NCBI GenBank assembly: GCA_964446585.1
Contig: CAYUPI010000048.1
Span: 1-41,226 of the forward strand
From: CAYUPI01 sp964446585
Lineage (GTDB): Bacteria > Verrucomicrobiota > Verrucomicrobiia > Limisphaerales > UBA8199
DNA length: 41,226 bases
Reading direction: 5' to 3'
Part shown: in pieces, positions 15,165 to 24,200 of the stretch
Layout: the number at the start of each line of letters is the position of its first letter
Position numbering within the stretch: the first letter of the stretch is position 1
Translations under genes and position numbers: made by a program
The notes under the pieces: model-generated
Databases searched by the model: none
The model's input: the letters and a program-made list of their open reading frames with translations, nothing else
Told to the model about the DNA's origin: nothing

Positions 15165-15363
15165 TCTATGAATCGCGATCGATTTGTCCGGCGAAATCGG
15201 ACTTTGGAGTTGGGGCTCCTTCTCGCCGCGCGTTCGCGTCGTCGTACCTGTCGCGCTTGGCGCTTGTCGCAGCGGGGCGGGTCGGGCAATGGAGTCCGGG
15301 ACCAGGATTTCCCGCGCGGCGGTTGCTTGCATTGATTTGCAGCGAGAGTTACGCTGCGCCGGC

Positions 15364-16476
15364 ATGCGGCTGCTCGACCGGTATTTGTTGCGCGAACTGC
15401 TCATCGCGCTGGGTTACTGTCTTTGCGGCTTTCTAATCTTCTGGATTGCGTTCGATTTATTCTCCGAGCTGAGTGATCTCCAGGAGCACAAACTCCACGG
15501 TGGCGACATCCTGGAGTATTACCTGGTCCGCACGCCCGAATTTCTCGTGATCGTTCTGCCCATGGCTTTGCTACTGGCCCTGCTTTACACCCTCACCAAC
15601 CACGCGCGGCACCAGGAAATCACCGCCATGCGCGCCGCCGGCGTCAGCATGTGGCGTCTGTGCCTTCCGTACTTGGGTGTGGGACTCGCCGCCAGCATTT
15701 GCCTGTTCGCAGTCAACGAATTCTGGGTCCCGAACACGGCTGACCGCGCGGAAAAGATTTTGAACCGACGCGTTCAGCGACCCAAAAAGAGCGGAATCGC
15801 GTCGTCGGGTTTGGCCAATTTGCGCGAACGTCGGACGTGGCTTGCGGGCGAGTACAATGAGCGGACGAGCGAAATGCTTAACCCGCAAGTTTTGTGGAGC
15901 ATGCCGGACGGTTCGGAAATGTGGCTACTGGCCTCGCGCGCGATCCGGACCAACGGGGTCTGGACGTTCTTCAACGCGCGGCAATACGTCGCCACGCCTG
16001 AGACGAACTCGATGCTGGCGCCGACGGTTCAGACAAATGTTCTGGCCATGCCGCAGTTCCGCGAGACGCCTGAGGAGATCCTGAGCGAAATCAAAGTCAG
16101 TAAGGGCATGAGCCTGCGCGGGCGCAACAAGGCGGATATTCCGATCGTGGAGATCCTGAACTATCTGCGCTTGCATCCACAGCCTGCTGACTCGATTCGA
16201 CCCTGGCTGTACACGAAGCTCCACGGCCGGCTGGCCATGCCGTGGACGTGCCTGGTGGTGGTGCTGGTCGCCGCGCCATTTGGCGCAGCGTCCGGACGGC
16301 GGAACGTGTTTGTCGGAGTCGCCAGCAGCTTGCTTATTTGCTTCGTCTATTTTGTGTTGCAGCAGTTTGGGATTGCGCTCGGCACGGGAGGATACGTGCC
16401 TTCGTGGCTGGCCGCCTGGTTTCCGAACATTGCCTTCGGTCTGGCCGGTCTATGGATGATGTTGCGTATCCGTTGA
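15364..16476 (+). CDS. LptF/LptG-family lipopolysaccharide export permease
   Basis: A 370-residue inner-membrane protein of the LptF/G (YjgP/YjgQ) family, the permease of the LPS transport complex LptB2FGC. It starts MRLLDRYLLRELL, the typical amphipathic entry helix. Three membrane segments follow before residue 130 (including VLPMALLLALLYTLTNHARHQEITAMRAAGVS split by the conserved coupling region EITAMRAAG), then the periplasmic jellyroll (about 140-290), and three more membrane helices to the end. The start at 15364 is chosen because upstream in-frame sequence is not family-like. Its presence indicates an outer membrane with LPS. The partner permease and ATPase are not in the window. Confidence 0.92.
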   Translation: MRLLDRYLLRELLIALGYCLCGFLIFWIAFDLFSELSDLQEHKLHGGDILEYYLVRTPEFLVIVLPMALLLALLYTLTNHARHQEITAMRAAGVSMWRLCLPYLGVGLAASICLFAVNEFWVPNTADRAEKILNRRVQRPKKSGIASSGLANLRERRTWLAGEYNERTSEMLNPQVLWSMPDGSEMWLLASRAIRTNGVWTFFNARQYVATPETNSMLAPTVQTNVLAMPQFRETPEEILSEIKVSKGMSLRGRNKADIPIVEILNYLRLHPQPADSIRPWLYTKLHGRLAMPWTCLVVVLVAAPFGAASGRRNVFVGVASSLLICFVYFVLQQFGIALGTGGYVPSWLAAWFPNIAFGLAGLWMMLRIR

Positions 16477-16549
16477 ACGCCACATGGCGTCGCCAGATCA
16501 GGCAGCGGTTCTGGGTGACCACCAGAAATTACCTTTCACGTTTTACGTT

Positions 16550-19500
16550 TCACTTCCCCCTCCTCACCCCCGCCAACCTCCTTCGCACCTCGGGGATGTT
16601 GGCTACCAGCACGATTCCCTCCTCCGTGCCCGATGCGAGGAACCTGCCATCCGGGCTGAAGGCTGAGACGAAGGCCAGACGAGTCCAGTCCGTAAGGAGC
16701 GAAACTATCGGTCCGCCATCTGAGGGAAGAAGGTACTCTCGCCCCTTTCGGTCGCCCAGAATGAACTGGTCTCCACTTGAACCAATCGCGTCGCACGCTA
16801 CCGCGCTTAGGCCAATCTCCCGAAAAGATGGAGAGTTGAATATCCTTAGCCGTTTGGATCGCGGCCCGTCGTAATAAGCGAAGACCTGCTGGCGAGGATC
16901 GACGCAGAAGCCTCCCCCCGACTCAGGTATAGTATTTGCGGTCCGCCATACCTCACGCCCGCTGGCGATCTCATAGGCGCGGAAAACCTGAGGGATCCCG
17001 GATTGAGGAGGATCACTCCAGACCACAAACTGCTCAGCGCCGCCCAGAAACCTCATGTCGGCCGCCGACCAGTTGGTCTCGGACTGTTTCAGCAGCAACA
17101 CCGGTTCATTCGAGATAATCAACTCGCACAACCGCCAAAGCCAATTCGCACTCGATGCCTCCCGCTCGCGGCGCAGTAGAAGTAGGCGAGCCTGCGGATC
17201 AAATTGCAACTGATCGTTGAAACCGTTGGTCAGGTGCCAACGCCACAGCGTAGTGCCGGTCGCCAGGTCGAACATGCACGCGTTGGTCAAGGTCGCAAAC
17301 GCGAAACGTTTGCCGGTCGAGTCAAAGGCGCCTCCAGCGCTGTCGGCGAACACACCCACCGGCACCTCCAACAGCCTGTCCAATCGGTTCGAATCCATTG
17401 ACCAGATTCCTACATGCCAGTCGTCGCTTAACGCGGCCAGGCGCCGGCCGTTAGGGGAGAACCAAACCTTCCGCGGGGACGCTTTCAGCCCGAACAGGGG
17501 ATAGATGCCGTGGCCGAATTCAAGCTCGCGCAACCCAAGTGTCCAGTCGTCCGTTTCGCCACTTGCTCCCGATTCGTCGCCGAACAGTAAACGCTTGCCT
17601 TCACGGTCGAACGTGATGAACCGCACCTGGTTAACCCCCGTCGCGATTCGAAGCAACTTGGTGCCGCGCGCCACGTCCCAAATGCAACATTCTGAATGTC
17701 CGGCTGAAGCCAGAATATGCCCGTCCGGATGAAACGCCAGTGTGTTCACCGACCAGATTGCACCGTGGCAGTACTCTCGCGGCTGTCTTCGCTTCAGGTC
17801 CCAGATCACGATGTCGGCGCCCTCAACCGCAGTTGCCACCAGCCAGGAGTCTTTGTCTGGCGCTTCGGCATAGCGTACGAGCGGGTCTCGAACGAACGCG
17901 ATCGCGCGCACCGGACTGACGCGAGACGCAATCGGTAGAAGCGCCGTCCTTCGCAGGTCAGGAACGTCGCAGACCAGGGTCGTGCCGTCAGCCTGACCGA
18001 CGCCAAGTTTCGATCCGTCCGGACTAAACGCCAGTGACGTTGCATCGGCGAGGATGTTGCTGAGCAGAGCGCCGGTCTCTGCCGACCAAACCAACACCTC
18101 GCTGCCCAGAAAGGCTGCTGCATGGCGACCGTCCGGGGCAAGCGCCGATAGAGGCCACGGCGTAGATCCCCGGGTGCTTTCTTGCATGTGTTTGAGGATT
18201 CGGCGTGGCTCTCCTGTCGGCGCGTAGCGGACCAGGAGCTGATTCGAAACCGTCGCAAGCTGTAGCGGTGGCCCGTCATCCGGCCAGCAAACGGGTCCTT
18301 GGGCTACAATGGGCAGATTAGTCTTGGACCCGTTTTTCTCGATAAGCATAGCTGCGTTAGTGCCGAAGCTGCTGACGATAGCGCGCCCGTCCGGGCCGAA
18401 TGCGCCGGCCGAGCCGCTGCCTTTCCATGAGTTTACCGTGCGCGTATCCACGCCGGCTAACATGGCCGAGGCTTGCTGAAGCACGTCGTCGGTAGGACGC
18501 TTGGCGAAAATGGTTTTCAGCCGGGACCAACCCGGCGGAAACCAGCCATCCCGCGGGTTCCTGGTTCGGGCGATCTGAATCTCGCCTAACTCGCGCCGAA
18601 CGCTCTGTTCCAACGCGCGATCCCGAAATATGAAGAAGCCGAGTGCCAGGCCGCCTACAACCACCACGGCGATTGTCGCGGTGGAAAAGACCAGCGTGTG
18701 CCGGTAGGCGCGTTCCAGCCTCCTTAGGCGCAGGAGCGACTTTCCGGCCTTGAGCAGCTCTAGATCTAACATCATCTCCTCGGCGCTTTGGTAGCGCCGG
18801 GTGACGTTTGCCTCGCAGGCTTTCAGGATGACTTCATTCAGTTCCTTGTCGCGTCGGTCCGCTTTGCCGGCCCAATCCTCAGGCAAGCTCGGATAACGGT
18901 CGGGGCTCAAGCCGGTCAACATTTGGTAGAAGACCTTTCCGAGCGAATAGATATCGCCCTGCGCTTTGCCCGGCCCCTCCGGCGCGAGGTATCCTTCAGT
19001 GCCCACGATGGAACATTCCTCGCCCGCCGCTGCCACCAGGCCAATGTCCGCCAGCTTGGGCAAGCCGTGCACGAAGATGACGTTGGAAGGCTTGATGTCG
19101 CGGTGAATCAGGCCCGCGCTGTGGAGATGCTTCAGCGCCGTCGTCAACGCCAGCGCGACGTCCAGGCATTGCGCGAAAGGCAATCGCCCGCGGCGGTGCA
19201 ACTCCTCGCGGAGAGTGTGAGGAATGTACAAATCCGAATTCCGAACGCCGAAATCCGAAGGAATGCCCAAGCCCGAAGCCCGAACCGGCTGTGGTGAGCT
19301 TTCTGTTTTGTTATTCGAGATTTGGGTTTCCTTCGGCCTTCGACCTTCAGCCTTCGGAATTTCCCTGGCATCGTCTGCCAACTCCATCACGTAGTAGAAA
19401 TAGCCCGCGTCGTCGTTGCGGCCCACCTGGAGAACATTCACCTGGCTTGGGTGCGAGCGCGAGACCGGCTCAAACCTGCGAATCCCTTCAAACTCACGCT

Positions 19501-19708
19501 CGTAAGGCCGGCTCTCGAAGAATTGATCCCGATAGACGACTTTGACAGCGCGGTAGGTCCCCATGACATTCCGCACCAGCCACACCTCGCCATAGCTGCC
19601 TCCGCCGATCTTGCGCAGCACTTCGTGGTCGGGAATGACCGGGGGAGGGCGTGGTCCTTGGCGCCCTGCCGTTGAAGACGGGCTGCCCGACGCACCCTCT
19701 GAGTTCAT
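16550..19708 (-). CDS. Membrane-anchored Ser/Thr protein kinase with C-terminal WD40-like repeats
   Basis: A 1052-residue protein. Kinase domain about 24-320: Gly loop IGGGSYGEV (34-42), catalytic Lys in RAVKVV (K56), HRDIKPSN (202-209), DIG in place of DFG (221-223), and VGTEGYLAPEGPG (235-247). One membrane helix at 338-361. Residues about 400-1045 are WD40-like blades (LAFSPDGSKLGVGQADGTT, LAFHPDGHILASAGH, SAFSPDGRFLASGTEEG). The kinase faces the cytoplasm and the propeller the periplasm, a common layout for sensors in this phylum. An insertion of about 40 residues (118-160) between the hinge and the rest of the C-lobe looks like translated repeat DNA (see findings). It lies downstream of an ECF sigma gene on the same strand, a recurrent partnership. 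Catalytic residues are intact. Confidence 0.92.
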   Translation of the reverse strand: MNSEGASGSPSSTAGRQGPRPPPVIPDHEVLRKIGGGSYGEVWLVRNVMGTYRAVKVVYRDQFFESRPYEREFEGIRRFEPVSRSHPSQVNVLQVGRNDDAGYFYYVMELADDAREIPKAEGRRPKETQISNNKTESSPQPVRASGLGIPSDFGVRNSDLYIPHTLREELHRRGRLPFAQCLDVALALTTALKHLHSAGLIHRDIKPSNVIFVHGLPKLADIGLVAAAGEECSIVGTEGYLAPEGPGKAQGDIYSLGKVFYQMLTGLSPDRYPSLPEDWAGKADRRDKELNEVILKACEANVTRRYQSAEEMMLDLELLKAGKSLLRLRRLERAYRHTLVFSTATIAVVVVGGLALGFFIFRDRALEQSVRRELGEIQIARTRNPRDGWFPPGWSRLKTIFAKRPTDDVLQQASAMLAGVDTRTVNSWKGSGSAGAFGPDGRAIVSSFGTNAAMLIEKNGSKTNLPIVAQGPVCWPDDGPPLQLATVSNQLLVRYAPTGEPRRILKHMQESTRGSTPWPLSALAPDGRHAAAFLGSEVLVWSAETGALLSNILADATSLAFSPDGSKLGVGQADGTTLVCDVPDLRRTALLPIASRVSPVRAIAFVRDPLVRYAEAPDKDSWLVATAVEGADIVIWDLKRRQPREYCHGAIWSVNTLAFHPDGHILASAGHSECCIWDVARGTKLLRIATGVNQVRFITFDREGKRLLFGDESGASGETDDWTLGLRELEFGHGIYPLFGLKASPRKVWFSPNGRRLAALSDDWHVGIWSMDSNRLDRLLEVPVGVFADSAGGAFDSTGKRFAFATLTNACMFDLATGTTLWRWHLTNGFNDQLQFDPQARLLLLRREREASSANWLWRLCELIISNEPVLLLKQSETNWSAADMRFLGGAEQFVVWSDPPQSGIPQVFRAYEIASGREVWRTANTIPESGGGFCVDPRQQVFAYYDGPRSKRLRIFNSPSFREIGLSAVACDAIGSSGDQFILGDRKGREYLLPSDGGPIVSLLTDWTRLAFVSAFSPDGRFLASGTEEGIVLVANIPEVRRRLAGVRRGK
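19229..19357. repeat. Intergenic-type repeat inserted in frame in the kinase gene
   Basis: On the plus strand the segment reads as AATCCGAATTCCGAACGCCG and AAATCCGAAGG on one side and CTTCGGCCTTCGACCTTCAG on the other, i.e. degenerate inverted CCGAA/TTCGG units. A similar run (TTTCGGATTTCGG, TTTCGGCCTTCGGATTTTCC) is in the intergenic region at about 19928-19970. In the protein it yields the low-complexity stretch GRRPKETQI and GIPSDFGVRNSDL, absent from the normal kinase fold. Boundaries are approximate. Confidence 0.6.
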
Positions 19709-19754
19709 CGCTCGTGAGTTTACTTGCGCCGACCCGACACTGAAAGCCTGCAGA

Positions 19755-19970
19755 ATTTACCGCGGCTTACGCAGATTACGCGGATGTCCTTTTGTCCCTG
19801 TTATTCGTGAACTCAGCGGTAAATCTCCTCTTCGTTTTCTCCGGTTCCTTCTGTCAAGTTCTGGGTGCCCACGCGTTTTCGTGTTCGTGCTCTCATCAGC
19901 GCCAATGAGCGCCTATTAGCGGTCAAATTTCGGATTTCGGTTTTCTTTCGGCCTTCGGATTTTCCCGCCT
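19755..19970. repeat. Dispersed-type repeats between sigma factor and kinase genes
   Basis: The 352-bp gap between the sigma gene and kinase gene holds an inverted pair (ATTTACCGC near 19756 and GCGGTAAAT near 19822) around TACGCAGATTACGCGGAT, and then TTCGG-rich units at 19928-19970 like those inside the kinase gene. No gene is seen here. Confidence 0.45.
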
Positions 19971-20617
19971 CACCCCAACCTCTTCTCCAACCGCTTCACA
20001 ATTCGCTTCAGCGCATTCGCCACCCGATGTTTAATCAGATAAATCTGCGCCGCACTCCTCCCCACAATCCGCGCCACCTCCTTGACCGGCTTTTCCTCGA
20101 GCACCGCAAGATGAAAAATCTGGTAATGCTCCGCCTTCACTTCGAGCTGCAGCTCCTTGAGCGCCTGTCCCCGGAGCTGTGAGGCCCAGGCCTCATCACA
20201 CAGGGACACGAGGTCAGGCTCGTGCGCATTAGGCACCCGCTCCACGGTTGCAGTCCTGGCCGTGCCGGCAGTCGGAACTTCGCCGGCCGCGGAAGCACTC
20301 CGCATCCGCTTCTGGAACTGGTCCTTGATCCGCCAGCGCGCCATCTGGAAGAGCCAGGCGCGAAACGAGCCGTGCTCGCTGCCGGGCACGAATTCCTCAA
20401 TGTGTTTGCACATCGCCGCCATCGTTTCCTGGACCACGTCCTGGGCCTCGTCCTCGCGCAACCCGGCTTTGAGCGCGACTCGGAAGATCAGTGGTCGGTA
20501 CAGCTCATCGAACTCGGCCCAGCTTTGCTGGTCGCCGGTATTCTTGAGCCGCGCAACCAGCGACCACCGGGTCCGGAGCGTCTCAGTGTTCGGTTCCATC
20601 ATCAGGGAAGCAGTCAT
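19970..20617 (-). CDS. ECF-type RNA polymerase sigma factor
   Basis: About 215 residues with sigma-70 regions 2 and 4. Region 2: WAEFDELYRPLIFRVALKAG, DEAQDVVQETMAAMCKH and FRAWLFQMARWRIKDQFQKR. Region 4: VKAEHYQIFHLAVLEEKPVKEVARIVGRSAAQIYLIKHRV, here split into two pieces around the helix-turn-helix, and it ends in a basic helix. There is no extra sensing domain. ATG at 20617 (MTASLMMEPNTET) is preferred; a GTG at 20638 is also in frame. No anti-sigma factor is adjacent; the next gene on the strand is the WD40 kinase, so control by phosphorylation is plausible, as proposed for other kinase-linked ECF groups in Planctomycetota. Confidence 0.92.
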   Translation of the reverse strand: MTASLMMEPNTETLRTRWSLVARLKNTGDQQSWAEFDELYRPLIFRVALKAGLREDEAQDVVQETMAAMCKHIEEFVPGSEHGSFRAWLFQMARWRIKDQFQKRMRSASAAGEVPTAGTARTATVERVPNAHEPDLVSLCDEAWASQLRGQALKELQLEVKAEHYQIFHLAVLEEKPVKEVARIVGRSAAQIYLIKHRVANALKRIVKRLEKRLG

Positions 20618-20861
20618 TTGTATCTGTACACGCCCCACCCCGCCATTTCTTTCAAACCTTCTGAGAAAACCTGCGACATCTTACTCTTTTTCTTAATCGT
20701 AATCTTGATCTCCCTTCCGCCCATTTCGTTGCCAACGTTCCCTTCTGTGATCCGCCCTCCCCATCTATCCCCAAAGATTTCCTGAAAGATTTCCCGATCT
20801 GCGCCGTGTCCTGGGAAGTCACAGAAATCAAGTTAACCAAAAAAACCGACCTCAGTCCATT

Positions 20862-21224
20862 ATGAAACCCGTATTCGCATGGATAGCCGTCCTGGCGCTC
20901 TCGCTCTGTTTTGCCGGCTGCGCAACGGATAAGGGCCAGAGCACCGACCAAACTCAGAAAACCGAGAAAAAGAAGGATACCCGGCCGATTGAAGAACGCC
21001 TCCAAGTCGGCATGACGAAAGACGAGGTCCGCCAAATAGCCGGCGAACCCGCCGGAAAGTCAGTCAACAGCACTGGGCAGGAAACTTGGCGGTACAGCGA
21101 CAGCGCCAAAGCCTTTATTCCGTTCTACACCATCGGCGGCGGCAAATTCCAGAACGTCATCATCAACTTCGATTCCGATGGCAAAGTGAAGGACTGGTCT
21201 TCTGGGAAGCAAGGACTGTACTAA
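20862..21224 (+). CDS. Small BamE/SmpA-like lipoprotein
   Basis: A 120-residue predicted lipoprotein: signal peptide with lipobox FAGC (C20 is the lipidated residue), a charged linker, then a BamE-like domain with the typical VGMTKDEVRQIAGEPAGK turn (SmpA/OmlA pattern of G-M-T-x-x-E-V and G-x-P) and the strand ETWRYSD. In BamE this domain helps the outer-membrane assembly complex, but many short paralogues have other roles, so a specific bamE name is not given. It is divergent from the sigma gene and 63 bp before the large chimera. Confidence 0.83.
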   Translation: MKPVFAWIAVLALSLCFAGCATDKGQSTDQTQKTEKKKDTRPIEERLQVGMTKDEVRQIAGEPAGKSVNSTGQETWRYSDSAKAFIPFYTIGGGKFQNVIINFDSDGKVKDWSSGKQGLY

Positions 21225-21287
21225 CCCGCGGCCCAGGCGAACGCAGAAATGGAATAAGCGATTGTCAGCCCTCAACACCGAGAAACG

Positions 21288-24200
21288 ATGAACTCAAGAT
21301 TCAGGCTCATCCTTCCTGCCGCTGCTGCAATATTGACCGCCATGCCCGTCCAAGCCACGCATTTCCGCTACGGACATCTGACGTGGAGGCAACGACCTGA
21401 TGTCTCTCCGACGGCCGTCGAATTCAGCCTCGTCAACGCATTCAGGCGGAACGGCTATCCCGGCAGCGGGAATGATGGCCTCCCGATAATCGGCGACGTG
21501 ATCAACGAGGATATTGGCGGAACTGACCTTCTTTTTGGAGACGGTGCATCCACGGGCCAACTCAGCTACCGAGTCATCTCGTTCGACCCGACTGAAAATT
21601 GGCTCATTGGAGTCGCCCTCGACCCGATCAGCGGGCAGGACAAAGTTCTACACGCATACGCTGCGCAAAACGACAGCGGTCAGCCGTGGATTGCAGCGAT
21701 TGACAGTTGCTGCCGCATCTCCACGTTGGCGAACGCCCCGGACGGGAATTATCGCGTCGAGACGCTTGTTGACCTAACGAAGACCGATCATAGTCCGGTC
21801 AGCAGTCTTCCCCCGATCGTTAGCTGCCCTCAGAGTTCGCTCTGCAGCTTGCTGATCCCCGGCGCGGACTTCCAACCGGGCACGCAATTGAGGTGGCGTT
21901 TGGCCACAGGGAGTGAGGACGGGGGCATTACGCAGCCGGGTGGCCTTACTGTAGACGCAGCGACGGGCACCGTCACATGGAACACAGCCGGGGCTCCACT
22001 GAACAGCCTGTGGGCGGCTCAAGCGATAATTGAAAAGCAGGACGCAGTAACGGGCGCGGTGCTTACCAAGGTCGCGGTGGATTACCTCGTCCGCATCGTG
22101 GCACCGGGCACTCCGCCCGTGATTGAGCCACCGCCGAATACTCCGCCCGTGTGTGCGACCACGCATCCCGTGCGCGTAGGGGAGTCCATAACCTTTGTCG
22201 TTACCGCCTCACATCCTGACCCGCACAACATAGTGACTCTCAACACCGCCGGCCTGCCCGCAGGTGCGACCACAACGCCGAGTCTGCCTGCATCCGGCAA
22301 CCCTGTTTCGACCACTTTCAACTGGACGCCAACGGCCGCCGACATCAGACCGCAGGCGTACCTCATCAACTTTACAGCCACCGATACAGGGGGGCTGCAG
22401 GCATCCTGCCCGGTTACCGTCACTGTCGAAGGCTTTGATGTTGTTGACCCAAATAACTTGGAAGGCGGCAGTGCCCCCATTCTCACAGTGCAGGGCGAGC
22501 TCACGACCGACGTAAACACGCTGCTGAGCGCCCATAGCGCCAAGATAAAAGGCGTGGCAGCAGACGGAGCAACGCAATTGCTGCTCATCTTTGAAGGCGA
22601 TCAGAGCACCTCCGACCTCACTTTTTCGTTGGGCGGCGGCCTTGCTGACGGTGGGTTCAAGGAGATTGGGAGCAGCGCGTCCCCGACAGCGTCTCTCCAG
22701 GTTCAAGCCCAGAGTATTGGTCCCAGGCGGGTGGCGTTTGCCGTTTATAGCTCACCAGTGAATTTTCGCCCGATCGCCTCAGCAGATTCGGCCAGGGATA
22801 TTAGTTTGCAAGTCGCGGTGGGCAGTGCCCCGGCCGTGGAAAGGGCCCGACTGAGTTTGGTTCGCCCTCCGGTCGTGCTCGTTCACGGAATCTGGAGTAA
22901 CCCGAAGGACGCGTGGGTAAGTACAGGGTTCAAGCGGCTTCTGACCGACGCCGGATTCCGAGTCACTCTTGCCGACTATGGTGACTGCAATTATTGCGAC
23001 TTCGATCCCGCTGCGGATGGGCCGCCAATCAGAGCAGTTAGAGACGCGATTCGAAGCGCGTTGGGAGACGACAGAAAGCTGGGCACAGCGGTTTCACAAG
23101 TTGATGTGTTCGCCCACAGTATGGGCGGGGTCGTAACACGCGCGTATGCGAGCTGGGCGACCCAGCCTTACGAGCGAGGGGAGAATTTTCTCAGAGGAGA
23201 CATTCATAAGCTGATTACCGTCGGCACTCCGCACCATGGCACGCCCTTAGCCAACTGGTTCGTTGGGCATGGCTGCGATTGGCTGATCGGGTTCGAAAAT
23301 TGGCAGGCGTGGTTGGCATCCTACAAAGGTAACCACTGCGTTGCGAATTGCCAAAGAATCTCTGCCTTTTTCGAGTGCTTGGGCAAGGAATTGGGTGAGG
23401 CAGTTGTAGACTTGCAGACAAATAGCCACGCCCTCGAACGCATCGGCACCACCCACATCCCATCCCACGCCATCGTCTGCACCGAACCGAGCTCGTCGTT
23501 GTTTGGCACAGAGAGCCTTCTGAATTGGGTGCCTGAGGAGTCGTGCAACAATGGCACGACCATCGACGGCCTGCTGGGCGGCGAGGGCAACCACGACACC
23601 ATCGTTCCGGTCGGCAGTCAGAAAGGGGGGCTCCCAGATAGTGCGGTTACGGTTCAGGCGGGAATCGTGCATCAGGCTCTTTCGAGAGAACCCGACGAAA
23701 CGTCTTCCCTTCAGGTCGCCCTGGCCGGGATCGACCTGCTCAATGGGCCGATTGATGAAGCCGCCGGAAATTTCGCGCACTTCGGCCCATGGCCTAGTGT
23801 CGGTACGCCCAGCGTACCGGTAGCCTGCGGGAGCGACGCGTGCCCAAGTAGCTGTCCCGGCGGGGGAGGAGGCGGCGCGGCTACCGGCCTGGCCCATCCG
23901 GCTACGAGCAGCCCGGCACTCGGGCAGAACGTGGCGGTGACCTTCCTGCCGATGGAGGGTCTTCTCGTCCGCCCCGGCGAGACCGTGCAATTCGACTTTA
24001 CAGTGGCCGATGGAAACCCGGTTGCGGGCGCCGTTTTCTTCATCGGGGCCGTAACCGTTGTGACGAGCGGGCCCGGGCCATTCGCTTTTTCTTGGATAGT
24101 TCCATCAAATGCCATCGGAAGAATAGATGTCCTGACTGCTACTTACGGCCAGGGGCCCACCAATTACGCCGCCAGCACGTCCATATTCGTCCAGCCTGAC

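Noticed and set aside
14097..15335. 412-residue plus-strand frame
   Set aside because: Antisense to the PLP enzyme; no recognisable motif and very rich in Arg/Pro/His.
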